Shown: piece by piece, positions 27,201-34,300 of the stretch
How the letters are laid out: the number at the start of each line of letters is the position of its first letter
Numbering within the stretch: position 1 is the stretch's first letter
Source: Eumeta japonica
Lineage: Eukaryota; Arthropoda; Insecta; Lepidoptera; Psychidae
NCBI GenBank assembly: GCA_005406025.1
Contig: BGZK01000001.1
Coordinates: 558,001-622,000, forward strand
Reading direction: 5' to 3'
Length of the DNA stretch: 64,000 bases
The notes under the pieces: generated by a model
Told to the model about the DNA's origin: nothing
Databases searched by the model: none
Seen by the model: the letters and a program-made list of their open reading frames with translations, nothing else
Program-made: the position numbers and the translations under genes

Positions 27201-28519
27201 CAGCATCAGAATAGGTGGGTCATACACTTTGACATCTGTGGAGATGTCATTGCAGGAACATAAGACTCATCATGAGTTTAACCTGTTCATGGATTTATTT
27301 GTAATTTTTTTAAGTATGAGTAATGGACTAGAATTGGTAAGCTATTTGTCAAACTCCTTGTGCCTGCCATCTTATTATCCTTGTAAAGGAAAGTGGTATG
27401 AAATTCAGCAAGATTAAGACCATGATATTCTAAACCACCAAAAGCATGATTGAATGCAATATATGTATAGGAAGGAGAGTGAATTGAATAAGTAAAAGAA
27501 TTTATCTTTTTGGGTACTTGTTTATAAGAAATAATAAACAATGAAAAAAAAATTATGTAGGAACTAAAGAGAACGGGACCTTACTTGCTGTTATGGAATA
27601 GTAAAAGCATTTCATGACAAGTGCATTTGAATATCCATAATTTCTGATCTCTGCGCTTGTGCCATACCGTTGTGAAGGTTGAGAATAGCAAAACAAGAAA
27701 GTAGAATTAATATATTGCAAATATGATCTCTACATAGTATACGTTGAAATAGTAATATTACTGAACTGTGTGATTTAAAAGATGTGGTAATTAGAGTACA
27801 AAAGGAATGTTGAGGTGATTTGGTTATAAGATAAATGAAAACTGAAAAAACAAATTTACAGAATATGTGTGATGGAATGATAAGGAAAGGGCACCCTAGA
27901 AAATCTTACTGCAGTCAAATTAGTGCCTAAATAAAGAAAGACCAAATTGTAAACATCCAAAATCGACAAGCTTCAATAAAACAATTTATGGATGTTTATG
28001 AAGCAGGGGCATATAAAGGTTGTACCATGTGGAGATTTGTGATTTCAGGCTACCCTTCTGGGAATTAAGTGTGAGCATATAGGCAAAACATAGCTAAGAA
28101 CCTATCACATAAATCTTATTCCTTATAAAAATCAGAAATATAAAATAATTTCATGACGGAATATTACACAATAGTCATTGAAAATCTAAAAATACCTGTG
28201 CTGTTTGCAGTATGACTACATCATTCATGCATTTGGTACCGAGGCCCATTTTTCCACGGAGACCGGCCGTACCGAATTTTTGACGACCATTCATACATTT
28301 CTTCAATTTGTCCCAACGAGCATGTGAAATATCATCTATTGCTTCTTTTCTTGTGTCCGGATTCTGCACATTTGCATTAAATTTTTATACTTACAGAATT
28401 ATTTATGTTTAAATATTGAAGCCGAAAACACTATCCTAAAATACCTTATCCCATTTCAGCCACTGATGTATCAATGTATCTAGTTTTGGATCTCCACTAT
28501 TACAAACAATATTGGTCAT
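3690..28519 (-). CDS. Pgm2: phosphoglucomutase 2 / phosphopentomutase, 5' six exons (3' part off window)
   Basis: An alpha-D-phosphohexomutase of the PGM2 class, a cytosolic enzyme. The family interconverts ribose-1-P and ribose-5-P (or deoxyribose phosphates) and, less efficiently, glucose-1-P and glucose-6-P. Exons are 28445-28519, 28196-28363, 26320-26411, 12806-13051, 9835-10057 and 3690-3874. Reading phase is continuous through all five junctions and gives 329 complete codons plus two bases. Diagnostic motifs: GTAGLRG in exon 2; [16 protein letters not shown] in exon 4 with the phosphate-carrying Ser at about residue 158; HGVGH in exon 5; DPDADRL, the Mg-binding loop, at about 316-322 in exon 6. 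The sugar-binding loop (FEEAIGY type) and phosphate-binding loop (RTSGTEPK type) are absent here, so the gene continues left of position 1. Introns are long (up to 13.3 kb) and full of transposons. The start ATG is the first in-frame Met and opens a typical PGM2 N-terminus (WLKWDKNP). It lies head-to-head with the acylphosphatase gene. Confidence 0.95.
3875..6105. other. Pgm2 intron, left part
   Basis: AT-rich and without exons. It contains two hairpins: 5088-5127 (16-bp perfect arms, 8-nt loop containing ACTAGT) and 5277-5324 (15-bp perfect arms, 18-nt loop). Short open frames here have no recognisable content. Confidence 0.5.
6106..6712 (+). pseudogene. hAT transposase fossil, ZMYM1-like
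   Basis: Broken remains of an hAT-family transposase of the ZMYM1-like type. A segment near 6150-6325 reads [20 protein letters not shown] and [19 protein letters not shown] terminal segment at 6515-6710 reads [20 protein letters not shown], then [15 protein letters not shown], which is the conserved C-terminal dimerisation region of hAT transposases. Stops and frameshifts separate the parts. No terminal repeats were found, so the element's ends are not defined. It lies antisense within a Pgm2 intron. Confidence 0.75.
6713..9162. other. Pgm2 intron, middle part
   Basis: Mostly unassigned. 7457-7750 is a dispersed repeat listed separately. Around 8385-8450, 'attcttttagtagttctggagatcag' split over a few bases resembles tails of widespread lepidopteran repeats. 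The open frame at 7783-8100 is not recognisable as any protein. Confidence 0.4.
7457..7750 (+). repeat. dispersed repeat ending in 'ggtacggaaccctaaaa'
   Basis: It has the usual order for this family in moths and butterflies: a phrase about sequence near 'cttgccaaatttcatgattat', then an imperfect 'agacggacaacgaagc' block, then the terminal 'ggtacggaaccctaaaaa'. No coding capacity. Other members lie at 15065, 38320 and 51432. Confidence 0.55.
9163..9236. repeat. (AT)n microsatellite inside a 14-bp perfect inverted repeat
   Basis: TACGATTTGATTAT at 9163-9176 is exactly mirrored at 9223-9236 around about 46 bp of alternating AT, so the whole can extrude as a cruciform. An open frame of tyrosines and isoleucines here is only the microsatellite translated. 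Confidence 0.85.
9237..9834. other. Pgm2 intron, right part
   Basis: AT-rich with no exon, repeat or RNA gene that I recognise before the exon 5 donor. Confidence 0.5.
9835..10057 (-). CDS. Pgm2: Pgm2 exon 5
   Basis: It encodes [13 protein letters not shown]... through [23 protein letters not shown]; donor CTAAAG|GTACG. The acceptor was chosen at TTTAAAG|TATTCC (exon from 10057) because it restores the frame from exon 4 (GA|T, Asp) and places the conserved Trp correctly. The stronger-looking CCAG|ATGAAC six bases on would put a stop in frame. The exon body is firm; the 5' edge is less so. Confidence 0.88.
10058..12805. other. Pgm2 intron between exons 4 and 5
   Basis: It holds one tRNA-like sequence (10737-10815), two small hairpins (11497-11522, 11-bp arms with loop atgc; about 12260-12293, 11-bp arms) and otherwise AT-rich DNA. 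A short GC-rich patch near 10345-10385 carries no recognisable motif. Confidence 0.5.
10737..10815 (+). repeat. tRNA-like sequence, probable head of a SINE
   Basis: 'tttagctcagctgttaaga' near 10743 fits an RNA polymerase III box A, and 'gggttcgaatctg' near 10790 fits box B, about 45 bp apart as in tRNAs. The T-arm and acceptor stems do not pair properly and there is no intact anticodon arm, so this is not a working tRNA gene. An A/T-rich tail follows. A SINE head or tRNA pseudogene fits best. Confidence 0.5.
12806..13051 (-). CDS. Pgm2: Pgm2 exon 4 (active-site serine exon)
   Basis: 246 nt, acceptor CACCAG|GTTTG, donor TTGGA|GTAAG. It encodes [16 protein letters not shown]..., CPTPFISF, then [19 protein letters not shown] with the phosphoserine, and IIAPHDDNI. 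It is clearly more GC-rich than the surrounding intron, as expected for a conserved coding exon. Confidence 0.96.
14219..14563 (+). repeat. dispersed repeat, 'accggtcaagagcatg' family, short form
   Basis: It begins 'accggtcaagagcatgttgg', passes through 'gtgtaaactaaagtgca' and 'cttacgtccttttgttg', then 'acggacggacggacatgacg' and ends 'gccattttggccaggaacc'. The same ordered blocks occur at 21945-22608 and, inverted, at 41665-42420 and 58455-59215. This copy lacks an internal segment those have. No coding capacity; the superfamily is unclear. Confidence 0.65.
15065..15325 (+). repeat. dispersed repeat ending in 'gagtacggaattct'
   Basis: 'gacagacagacagatggacg' followed by 'gcgaaactataagagttcc' and 'gagtacggaattctaaaaa' matches the end of the same family as 7457-7750, with decay. 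Confidence 0.5.
16646..17894 (+). mobile_element. mariner transposon copy B, inactivated, with terminal inverted repeats
   Basis: The left end 'cgaggactgctatttat' and the right end, whose reverse complement is 'tgagggttgctatttat', form a terminal inverted repeat of roughly 27 bp. A TA follows the right end. Transposase segments on the plus strand include '[19 protein letters not shown]' (near 16983), [24 protein letters not shown]-stop near 17260, HDNAS near 17528 and [11 protein letters not shown] near 17610. There are multiple frameshifts and stops. It is a different lineage from copies A, C and D and the same lineage as the copy at 35086-36190. It lies antisense in Pgm2 intron 3. Confidence 0.85.
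17895..18254. other. intronic DNA, nothing recognised
   Basis: AT-rich spacer between mariner B and the minisatellite. Confidence 0.5.
18255..18665 (+). repeat. degenerate minisatellite, about 4 copies of a ~118-bp unit
   Basis: Each unit has a 'ctgtctgtctg' run, then 'cttttataactta', 'ggtt(t/g)accgat...tgataaaaattgg', 'aacatgtgattgcacaaa' and 'tgatagg'. Units start near 18258, 18369, 18493 and 18601. Copies are diverged by many substitutions, so the array is old. Confidence 0.85.
18691..18752. repeat. 24-bp inverted repeat with 14-nt loop
   Basis: 18691-18714 pairs with 18729-18752 at 22 of 24 positions; one mismatch becomes a G-U pair in RNA. Confidence 0.85.
18753..19440. other. intronic DNA with a weak repeat tail
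   Basis: Around 19010-19095, 'tatggacgaacagaaggata' and 'cgaaactacaaaggttttc' resemble a decayed tail of the 'gtacggaaccc' repeat family. Nothing else was recognised. Confidence 0.4.
19441..20133 (+). mobile_element. pogo/Tigger-type MITE with TA target duplication
   Basis: The left end CAGTAGAACCTCGATAACTC and the reverse complement of the right end, CAGTTGAACCTCGATAAGTT, form a terminal inverted repeat, flanked on both sides by TA. No transposase is present. The interior repeats the motif 'cctctataacttaaa' and variants about nine times, mostly at 19460-19635 and again near 20060-20100, so the terminal motif has been multiplied inward. An internal pair of near-identical segments lies near 19660-19720 and 19725-19790 (both with 'cacgtgttcactagttaaat' or close). 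It lies in Pgm2 intron 3. Confidence 0.85.
20422..21520 (+). mobile_element. mariner transposon copy C, inactivated
   Basis: Same lineage as copy A. The left end is 'ttggtcacttagaaacc'. The readable N-terminus at 20471-20720 includes [39 protein letters not shown] is near 20992; the HDN block has become HDDAS near 21263. The C-terminal part is truncated and scrambled after about 21380, where a jump removes the region following the PDLAP motif. It shares with copy A an identical disrupted stretch after 'gatgaagctgcaccctttcc'. The right boundary is approximate. Confidence 0.85.
21521..21944. other. intronic DNA, nothing recognised
   Basis: AT-rich sequence without exon or repeat signals that I can name. 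Confidence 0.5.
21945..22608 (+). repeat. dispersed repeat, 'gccaagagcatg' family, long form
   Basis: It starts 'aaattagccaagagcatg' and ends with 'gttccgtttttgccatttt' then 'ggctcggaaccctaaaa'. Shared internal blocks with 14219-14563 include 'gtgtaaactaaagtgcat' and 'acttacgttcttttgttg'. The extra interior explains its greater length. Confidence 0.65.
22868..22883 (+). repeat. short interstitial TTAGG tract
   Basis: Three TTAGG units, the ancestral insect telomere repeat. Too short to be a telomere. Confidence 0.8.
23067..23320 (+). repeat. degenerate GATC-rich hexamer blocks beside a Helitron-like end
   Basis: 23067-23125 ('gtacgatctggatcgggatt' and neighbours) and 23205-23266 ('taaatcgagatcggc', 'gagcggaattgggatc') are runs of hexamer-spaced GATC/GAATTG words. 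They are followed at 23291 by 'acgtccgcgtatgg' and 'aggagccgtcagcg', resembling a Helitron-type 3' region. Confidence 0.55.
23321..25080. other. intronic DNA, nothing recognised
   Basis: AT-rich; no splice-flanked open frame resembling PGM2 and no repeat I can identify. Confidence 0.5.
25081..25594 (+). repeat. inverted-repeat-ended element, short form (pair with 36576-37350)
   Basis: It begins 'aagctgttgcgtagc' and ends near 'ctatggcaataatttt', an imperfect inverted pair. Interior blocks 'atcgcgggctttgagcg', 'gaaattccgtaacgaaaata', 'gagctgctccgaaatcggac', 'tatgaataaacaaagtgcat' are shared with the 36576-37350 copy. Non-coding. Superfamily unknown; the GC-rich left half contrasts with an A-rich right half. 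Confidence 0.7.
25595..26319. other. intronic DNA, nothing recognised
   Basis: AT-rich sequence up to the Pgm2 exon 3 donor. Confidence 0.5.
26320..26411 (-). CDS. Pgm2: Pgm2 exon 3
   Basis: 92 nt, acceptor TTTTAG|GGCTT, donor AAAAG|GTAAG. It encodes GLCSYLKKE... and then [13 protein letters not shown], the conserved 'V.G.D.R..S' strand of domain 1. It ends with two bases of an Arg codon completed in exon 4. Confidence 0.93.
26412..27039. other. Pgm2 intron 2, part before the LINE fossil
   Basis: AT-rich; nothing recognised. Confidence 0.5.
27040..28070 (+). pseudogene. LINE (non-LTR retrotransposon) reverse transcriptase fossil
   Basis: Degenerate reading frames on the plus strand. 27095-27150 reads [15 protein letters not shown], matching the reverse-transcriptase 'DLEKAYDRV' motif. 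27240-27310 corresponds to the following palm region in decayed form. 27795-28065 matches the C-terminal tail '[11 protein letters not shown]...KKDQI...[18 protein letters not shown]...YPSG' typical of these elements. There are many stops and shifts, so it is not functional. It lies antisense in the intron between Pgm2 exons 2 and 3. Confidence 0.75.
28196..28363 (-). CDS. Pgm2: Pgm2 exon 2
   Basis: 56 codons in phase 0. Acceptor is TGTGCAG|AATCC and donor is CACAG|GTATT. It begins NPDTRKEA and contains [12 protein letters not shown] (residues about 55-66), a hallmark of the phosphohexomutase first domain, then [11 protein letters not shown]. Confidence 0.95.
28445..28519 (-). CDS. Pgm2: Pgm2 exon 1 (coding part)
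   Basis: ATG at 28519-28517 followed by 25 codons ending in WLKWDK; donor GATAAG|GTAT. It is separated from exon 2 by an 81-bp intron, the only short one seen in the gene. The ending matches the conserved PGM2 N-terminal 'W..WD.N' segment. Confidence 0.9.
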
Positions 28520-31278
28520 TTTATTTTGAAAGAATTACTTTACAGAAGAAAATATTTTTTGTTCGTATAGTTACTAACAATTTCTACGTTATTTTTTAAA
28601 CTGATTGAAGTATGAAGTGAATTATTGAATGACACTTTCATAAAAGTGATGTGACATTTGTTTAGTGTTTCTATTAGAAATTCAATAATTTCCTTATTTT
28701 TGATCTTGGGGGAAGATGTGAAAGTTGTTTCTTTCATTTTAGGCTGCTTGCATAATAATCCAACAATTTACTTAGTAAAAATGCACGTAACCTGTTTTAT
28801 ACCTATAAGTACACGATCATATGTTGCTGCTAAGTTTCAAATTTCATTGATAATTTTTTTCTAAATTGAAATAATATTATTTGCTCAACATCGAGCAAGT
28901 TACAGTAGTTGAAAGGGTCAAGTTCCAATAAACTGAAAGGAGCGTAATTGAATTGGGGAATATAGGTTTTAGTTTGGATTAGGAATGACGAGAATTTAGA
29001 GCTAGTTAGTATTCATGTAACTTTTAGGCAAAAACTAAATAGGCAAAATTTACACAAACATTAACAAAAATAATATTATTGGCAGTTCATATGTCGATAA
29101 TGGAATATAGGTTATGAAATGAATCGACAATGAGCGGCACTGTAAACGAAATTAGGAATGGAATCGGAACGGATTGACAGATTGTAACAATTTACATTAG
29201 AGACGGTGTTGTCAATATCTTTCTCCGTATTTCTTACAGAAAATGATATGTCCATTAATGATGTTATTTTTTGGTATTTTATGCTATACGATTAATAAAT
29301 ATCCAGATACGTATTAATTTGCTTGTGTTTATAGAGTTGAATTAAATGCTCAAAATCTATTATTTATAAAGTCTTTAAAATATTTATCGGTTTATTTTTC
29401 GGAGCGATAATAATAATTTCTTTATAACCTAGGAATCTTAAAAAAGTAACCACACCACAGATTAAAAAAAAAGGAATGAATGTTTTTAAGAATTTATTTT
29501 AAATCGCTCCTGACATCTGACGGCTGTAGGAAGAATTTGTTAATATAAACTACTCTACTGAAACTATACTTATTAATAAAGACTACCTGATAAGAATTAA
29601 AAAAGAAACTAGATGGCGCTTTTTTGCATATTTCTTAAACTAAAATTTAATGTAATTCAAAAAAATAGATACTGCAATAACAAAAATAAATACTTGACAA
29701 ATTCATGATATAAAATTCATATAAACTAATACCATAATTACCAAATTTTACTCTTGAATAAGTATTACGTCTAGGTGGACACCAAAAACGTTTTGCGTGA
29801 TGTTAAAATCAAAAATTGTGAGGAAATTAATATTTAAATTGAAAATAAATTGTTAATATATATTTATGAGACAAGTGTTTCTCGAATCCTGTGACATATT
29901 ACGAACTGTATAAACCATTTTTGATTTTATTTATTGTGTTCACGTGAAGTCATCTACAATTTTCATTGCCTAGCTACAATCAAACATAGAACAATCGTTA
30001 ATAATCACCTTATTGCGCAATTCGTTTTAATTTTTCTTATTTTGAAAGTCATATTACTTATGTAAATGTAGGTATTCAGACAAAGACCAAAATGAACGAA
30101 TCAAAATATTTTGACATTGAGTAATTGTTAAACAAATCCTAATATAAATACTGGCTGTCTCACTAGATCAAGCTCATAGCCGGGTGTAAAATGAAGTTCA
30201 AGCAAACAGTACAAGTTATTTAGGTGCATTGTTACATACATAACCATCATCACGGTGGCAATAATAGAAAAAATATGTTAATAGACCATAATCATCTAAT
30301 AAATATAGTGTCGTTGATTTTTTAGATGAGTCCAAAGTTTTAGAAAGATAAATAGGTCAAGATGAGTCTATACTATTTGGTTGGAAATATGAGATTAAAA
30401 TAATTATAGGGTTTGTAAAATTAATATTCATTATGGCTGTTTGGATACGATACGATCCCGAATACACAATTTGGATATGCATATATGAAAAGTTTTATGA
30501 TATTTACCATTCATCATTATAAATCACTGCAGTTAATAAAATATTAATATCGCATGAATTTCGTAAAAGAACGTACTTCATATTAATGTGACGATTATTA
30601 CCTAATACATATTTATTTGTTCGCCTGAGTTGTTCGGTGTCTGTTAATAGGTATGCTAGGACTAAACGACATAATCTTTAGGAATATACCTTGTACCAAT
30701 GTACTATTTATATGTAAATATCACCTTCACCTATTTACAGACGGTTTCGAGTGTTTCCTTTGCCCGCAGGTAGTACGGGAGCTGATGAGGAAACGGCGCG
30801 GTCGGCCAATCAACGTAATTGTAATTGGACCGCCTGTTCCGACCTGCGGAACCGCGCACTCCACGGGCCCCGCATCCCGTGAGCCGGCCTTCGCTTCGAT
30901 AAACTATATTATTTTTTATTTTTAAGTCGGCACCGTAGCTACACTTTTATTTAATATTATACTATATTATATTATACAAATATAATACCACATGTATACT
31001 ACTATTATTTACACTATATATTATGCTATGCTATGAAGCAAACATATAACCCAAAAACGAACAGATCTAAAGGCTCGTCCAAGTATTTAATTTCTGCGGT
31101 ACATCTTTAGAACACTTGTACTAAAGTTGGGCGGACGGCCTGAAGTTTGGGCGGGCAGTTGTACCACGGCGGCCTGCCGCGGGACACCTGTCCGCCCGTG
31201 CCAAAAAGTCTGCTGAGAAAAATAGTTTAAATAAAAGCGGTTAGCTTATTTTTAGAGACGCACGATTGTGTGTTCAAT
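28520..31278. other. intergenic region between divergent Pgm2 and acylphosphatase
   Basis: It should contain the promoters and 5' UTRs of both genes. No convincing TATA box is placed. The right end, 31120-31200, is GC-rich ('gggcggacggcctgaag', 'cggcggcctgccgcgg') and is the likeliest acylphosphatase promoter or first UTR. The GC-rich block at 30745-30925 is listed separately. The rest is AT-rich and unassigned. Confidence 0.5.
30745..30925 (+). other. isolated GC-rich open block, possible unassigned exon
   Basis: Within very AT-rich DNA this block stays open on the plus strand (reading ...VVRELMRKRRGRPINVIVIG PPVPTCGT...). It is preceded by 'tttgcccgcag', which could be a splice acceptor. 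I do not recognise the peptide. It could be an exon of an unseen gene, a retrocopy scrap or a CpG-rich regulatory patch. Confidence 0.3.
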
Positions 31279-31342
31279 ATGGCATCAGGAGATCCGCATG
31301 CTCTAGCATCTGTTGAATTTGAAGTTTTCGGGCAAGTTCAAG
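31279..31342 (+). CDS. Acyp: acylphosphatase exon 1
   Basis: ATG followed by 21 complete codons ending FEVFGQVQ plus one base of the next Gly; donor CAAG|GTTAGT. The split inside the conserved VQG motif matches perfectly with exon 2. Confidence 0.93.
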
Positions 31343-34300
31343 GTTAGTAACTAAATTGAATAACTTTAGCATTTACAAAACAATTAAATATTACGGTCCA
31401 CAGATAACACTTCAAATTTCAAACAATAATATACTATTCAATTTATCATTTATTTTTCTTATTTGTTTCTAATTCGTTTTCCCATTTTAAACTTCGGATT
31501 ACTCAAACTAGAGCTGTTGAATTAGATGATATTCATGTTTTGTATCACTTATTTGAATTTGTATTCCTCATATCCCATTAATTTTTTTAACGAGTTATGC
31601 TTTAAAATATAACTCTGTTGAAAATGGTAATGTTACAATATAATATTATGATATGAAATAATCATAATGTCAAACTTCACATTTACTTTTCAATTACTAA
31701 CATTTCTCCTAAATTTGAAAACCATTTATATTTAATATCGAGTAGGCGATGTCTAATCGACTTCAAAAATCGATCTCAAATCGACTTAAATCGATCGGAA
31801 TGGCCAGCACGATAGCTGTTTTATTATTAGCCGGACTAAGTGTGTCGGTGTCAGGGGGCTGGCCGCTACACAAACTATTTGTATACAAGTTGATCGGGTG
31901 TAATAAATAATAGATCGACCATTTTATTGGTATAAATAATGTTGTTCTTATCCTTCCAAACATGGGCATAATTTAATTCACCTTGTTGGAAAAACGATTT
32001 CTAGATATTACTTATGTAAATTAAGTTTATATAATTTTTCAAAGGCATGCGCTAAAGCAATTGCTTTGGTAAGAGATGCAATGGACATACGCGGCTTTAT
32101 TGCGCTTTTATTACTTATAGCATAGAATAAACATTCAGAGTACCAAAGCAATTCTCTTTCCGATTCCGATCTCGATACATTCCTCTACAAATATATGACA
32201 CGTGAGTCAATATGGAAGTTCAGAGAAAATTAAAAACTTAGCAAACTAACAAATTATTTTTATTATTAGGTACTTACTGTTTTTCAAAATAATGAAGTCA
32301 TGCAATGGACATACGCGGCTTTATTGCGCTTTTGTTACTTAAAATATAGAATAAACATTCAGAGTACCCAAGCATTTCTCTTTCCGATTCCGATCTCGAT
32401 ACATTCCTCTACAAATATATGACACGTGAGTCAATATGGAAGTTCAGAGAAAATTAAAAACTTAGCAAACTAACAAATTATTTTTATTATTAGGTACTTA
32501 CTGTTTTTCAAAATAATGAAGTCATGCAATGGACATACGCGGCTTTATTGCGCTTTTGTTACTTAAAATATAGAATAAACATTCAGAGTACCCAAGCATT
32601 TCTCTTTCCGATTCCGATCTCGATACATTCCTCTACAAATATATGACACGTGAGTCAATATGGAAGTTCAGAGAAAATTAAAACTTAGCAAACTAACAAA
32701 TTATTTTTATTATTAGGTACTTACTGTTTTCAAAATAATGAAGTCATGCAATGGACATACGCGGCTTTATTGCGCTTCTGTTACTTAAAATATAGAATAA
32801 ACATTCAGAGTACCAAGCATTTCTCTTCCGATTCCGATCTCGATACATTCCTCTACAAATATATGACACGTGAGTCAATATGGAAGTTCAGAGAAAATTA
32901 AAAACTTAGCAAACTAACAAATTATTTTTATTATTAGGTACTTACTGTTTTTCAAAATAATGAAGTCATGCAATGGACATACGCGGCTTTATTGCGCTTC
33001 TGTTACTTAAAATATAGAATAAACATTCAGAGTACCCAAGCATTTCTCTTTCCGATTCCGATCTCGATACATTCCTCTACAAATATATGACACGTGAGTC
33101 AATATGGAAGTTCAGAGAAAATTAAAAACTTTGCAAACTAACAAATTATTTTTATTATTACTGTTTTTCAAAATAGTTCCATTGAGATCAGTACATCGCT
33201 GTATACAATAGAACCACTGACAGAAACATTTTGCGCACTCGCACTTAGGGGTCGCTTCGACGGCCTTTTTATAAGCAGCTCCTGCTTCATCGACGTTCGT
33301 AAACCACTTCTCTCGCGTTGAATTCATGTAGGCGTTAGAGAAACCATTTTGTTTTTGCCGGCAATTTGTAAAAACAAATGACAGATTAATACAATATACA
33401 TAATGGGGCCAGCAAAGAATTCCATTTTAAAAATTTAAATATGTTTTTTATTTTAGAATTTCTAAGTGACCAGTTCTTAAAATTGTAAGTCTCACCTAAG
33501 TATATATGGTTTTCTTATTACTTATGGATAAGAAAAATAAATAGTAATAATAACATATGCATTAATATCATATAGAATAATTATTATATATAAATAAATT
33601 ACAAGATGAAATCCTCGTTTTTGTTTTCGATCTTAGTTACAAACGTATACGATTTACGGAATCCTAGTTTTTGCAATAAAAAAATATAAAAGGCAATTGA
33701 ATCATAAGACGAATTTAGTTATTATGAAGGAAAGAATAAAAGAAAACTTCAATAGAATACAATCCTAGGAACTTAGCTCACTCTTTTCGTACCACTCCGT
33801 TCTCTCACTCGACTATTTTTATATTTACATTCAAAATCACAATTAAATAATATACATTTGTTATGTACAACAGCGAAGATGAAGTGACTATAGTAGGAAA
33901 AGGCATGTTGCAGTGGCTTGGCCATTTGGAAACGATGGATGTAAGTAGACTGACAAAATAAATGTATAGAGCGAATATGTGTGGTGGAAAGATCGGTAAG
34001 GGTCGCCCTAGAAAATTCTTTGCAGACCAGATTGGTTGCATATTAAAAAGGAACCAAATTTTAAGAACGCGAAGCAGACGAGCCTGCATGAAAATACTTA
34101 TTGATATTAGTGAAGCGAGAGAGAAATACAAAGACCGTAGCGCGAAGAAATCTATAGTTTCTGTCGACCTTCCTGGAAAATAGGCCTGAGTTGATAAAAA
34201 AGAAAATATATGTATGAAACGAGACACGCACAATTTGACAGGCCCGTTTCTTCAATTTGGGAAAGAGATGACAACAATACACATTTTTTTTTAGACTTTT

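Noticed and set aside
32077..33173. CRISPR-like array
   Set aside because: The genome is eukaryotic, units are 223 bp and nearly identical throughout, and there is no repeat-spacer alternation.
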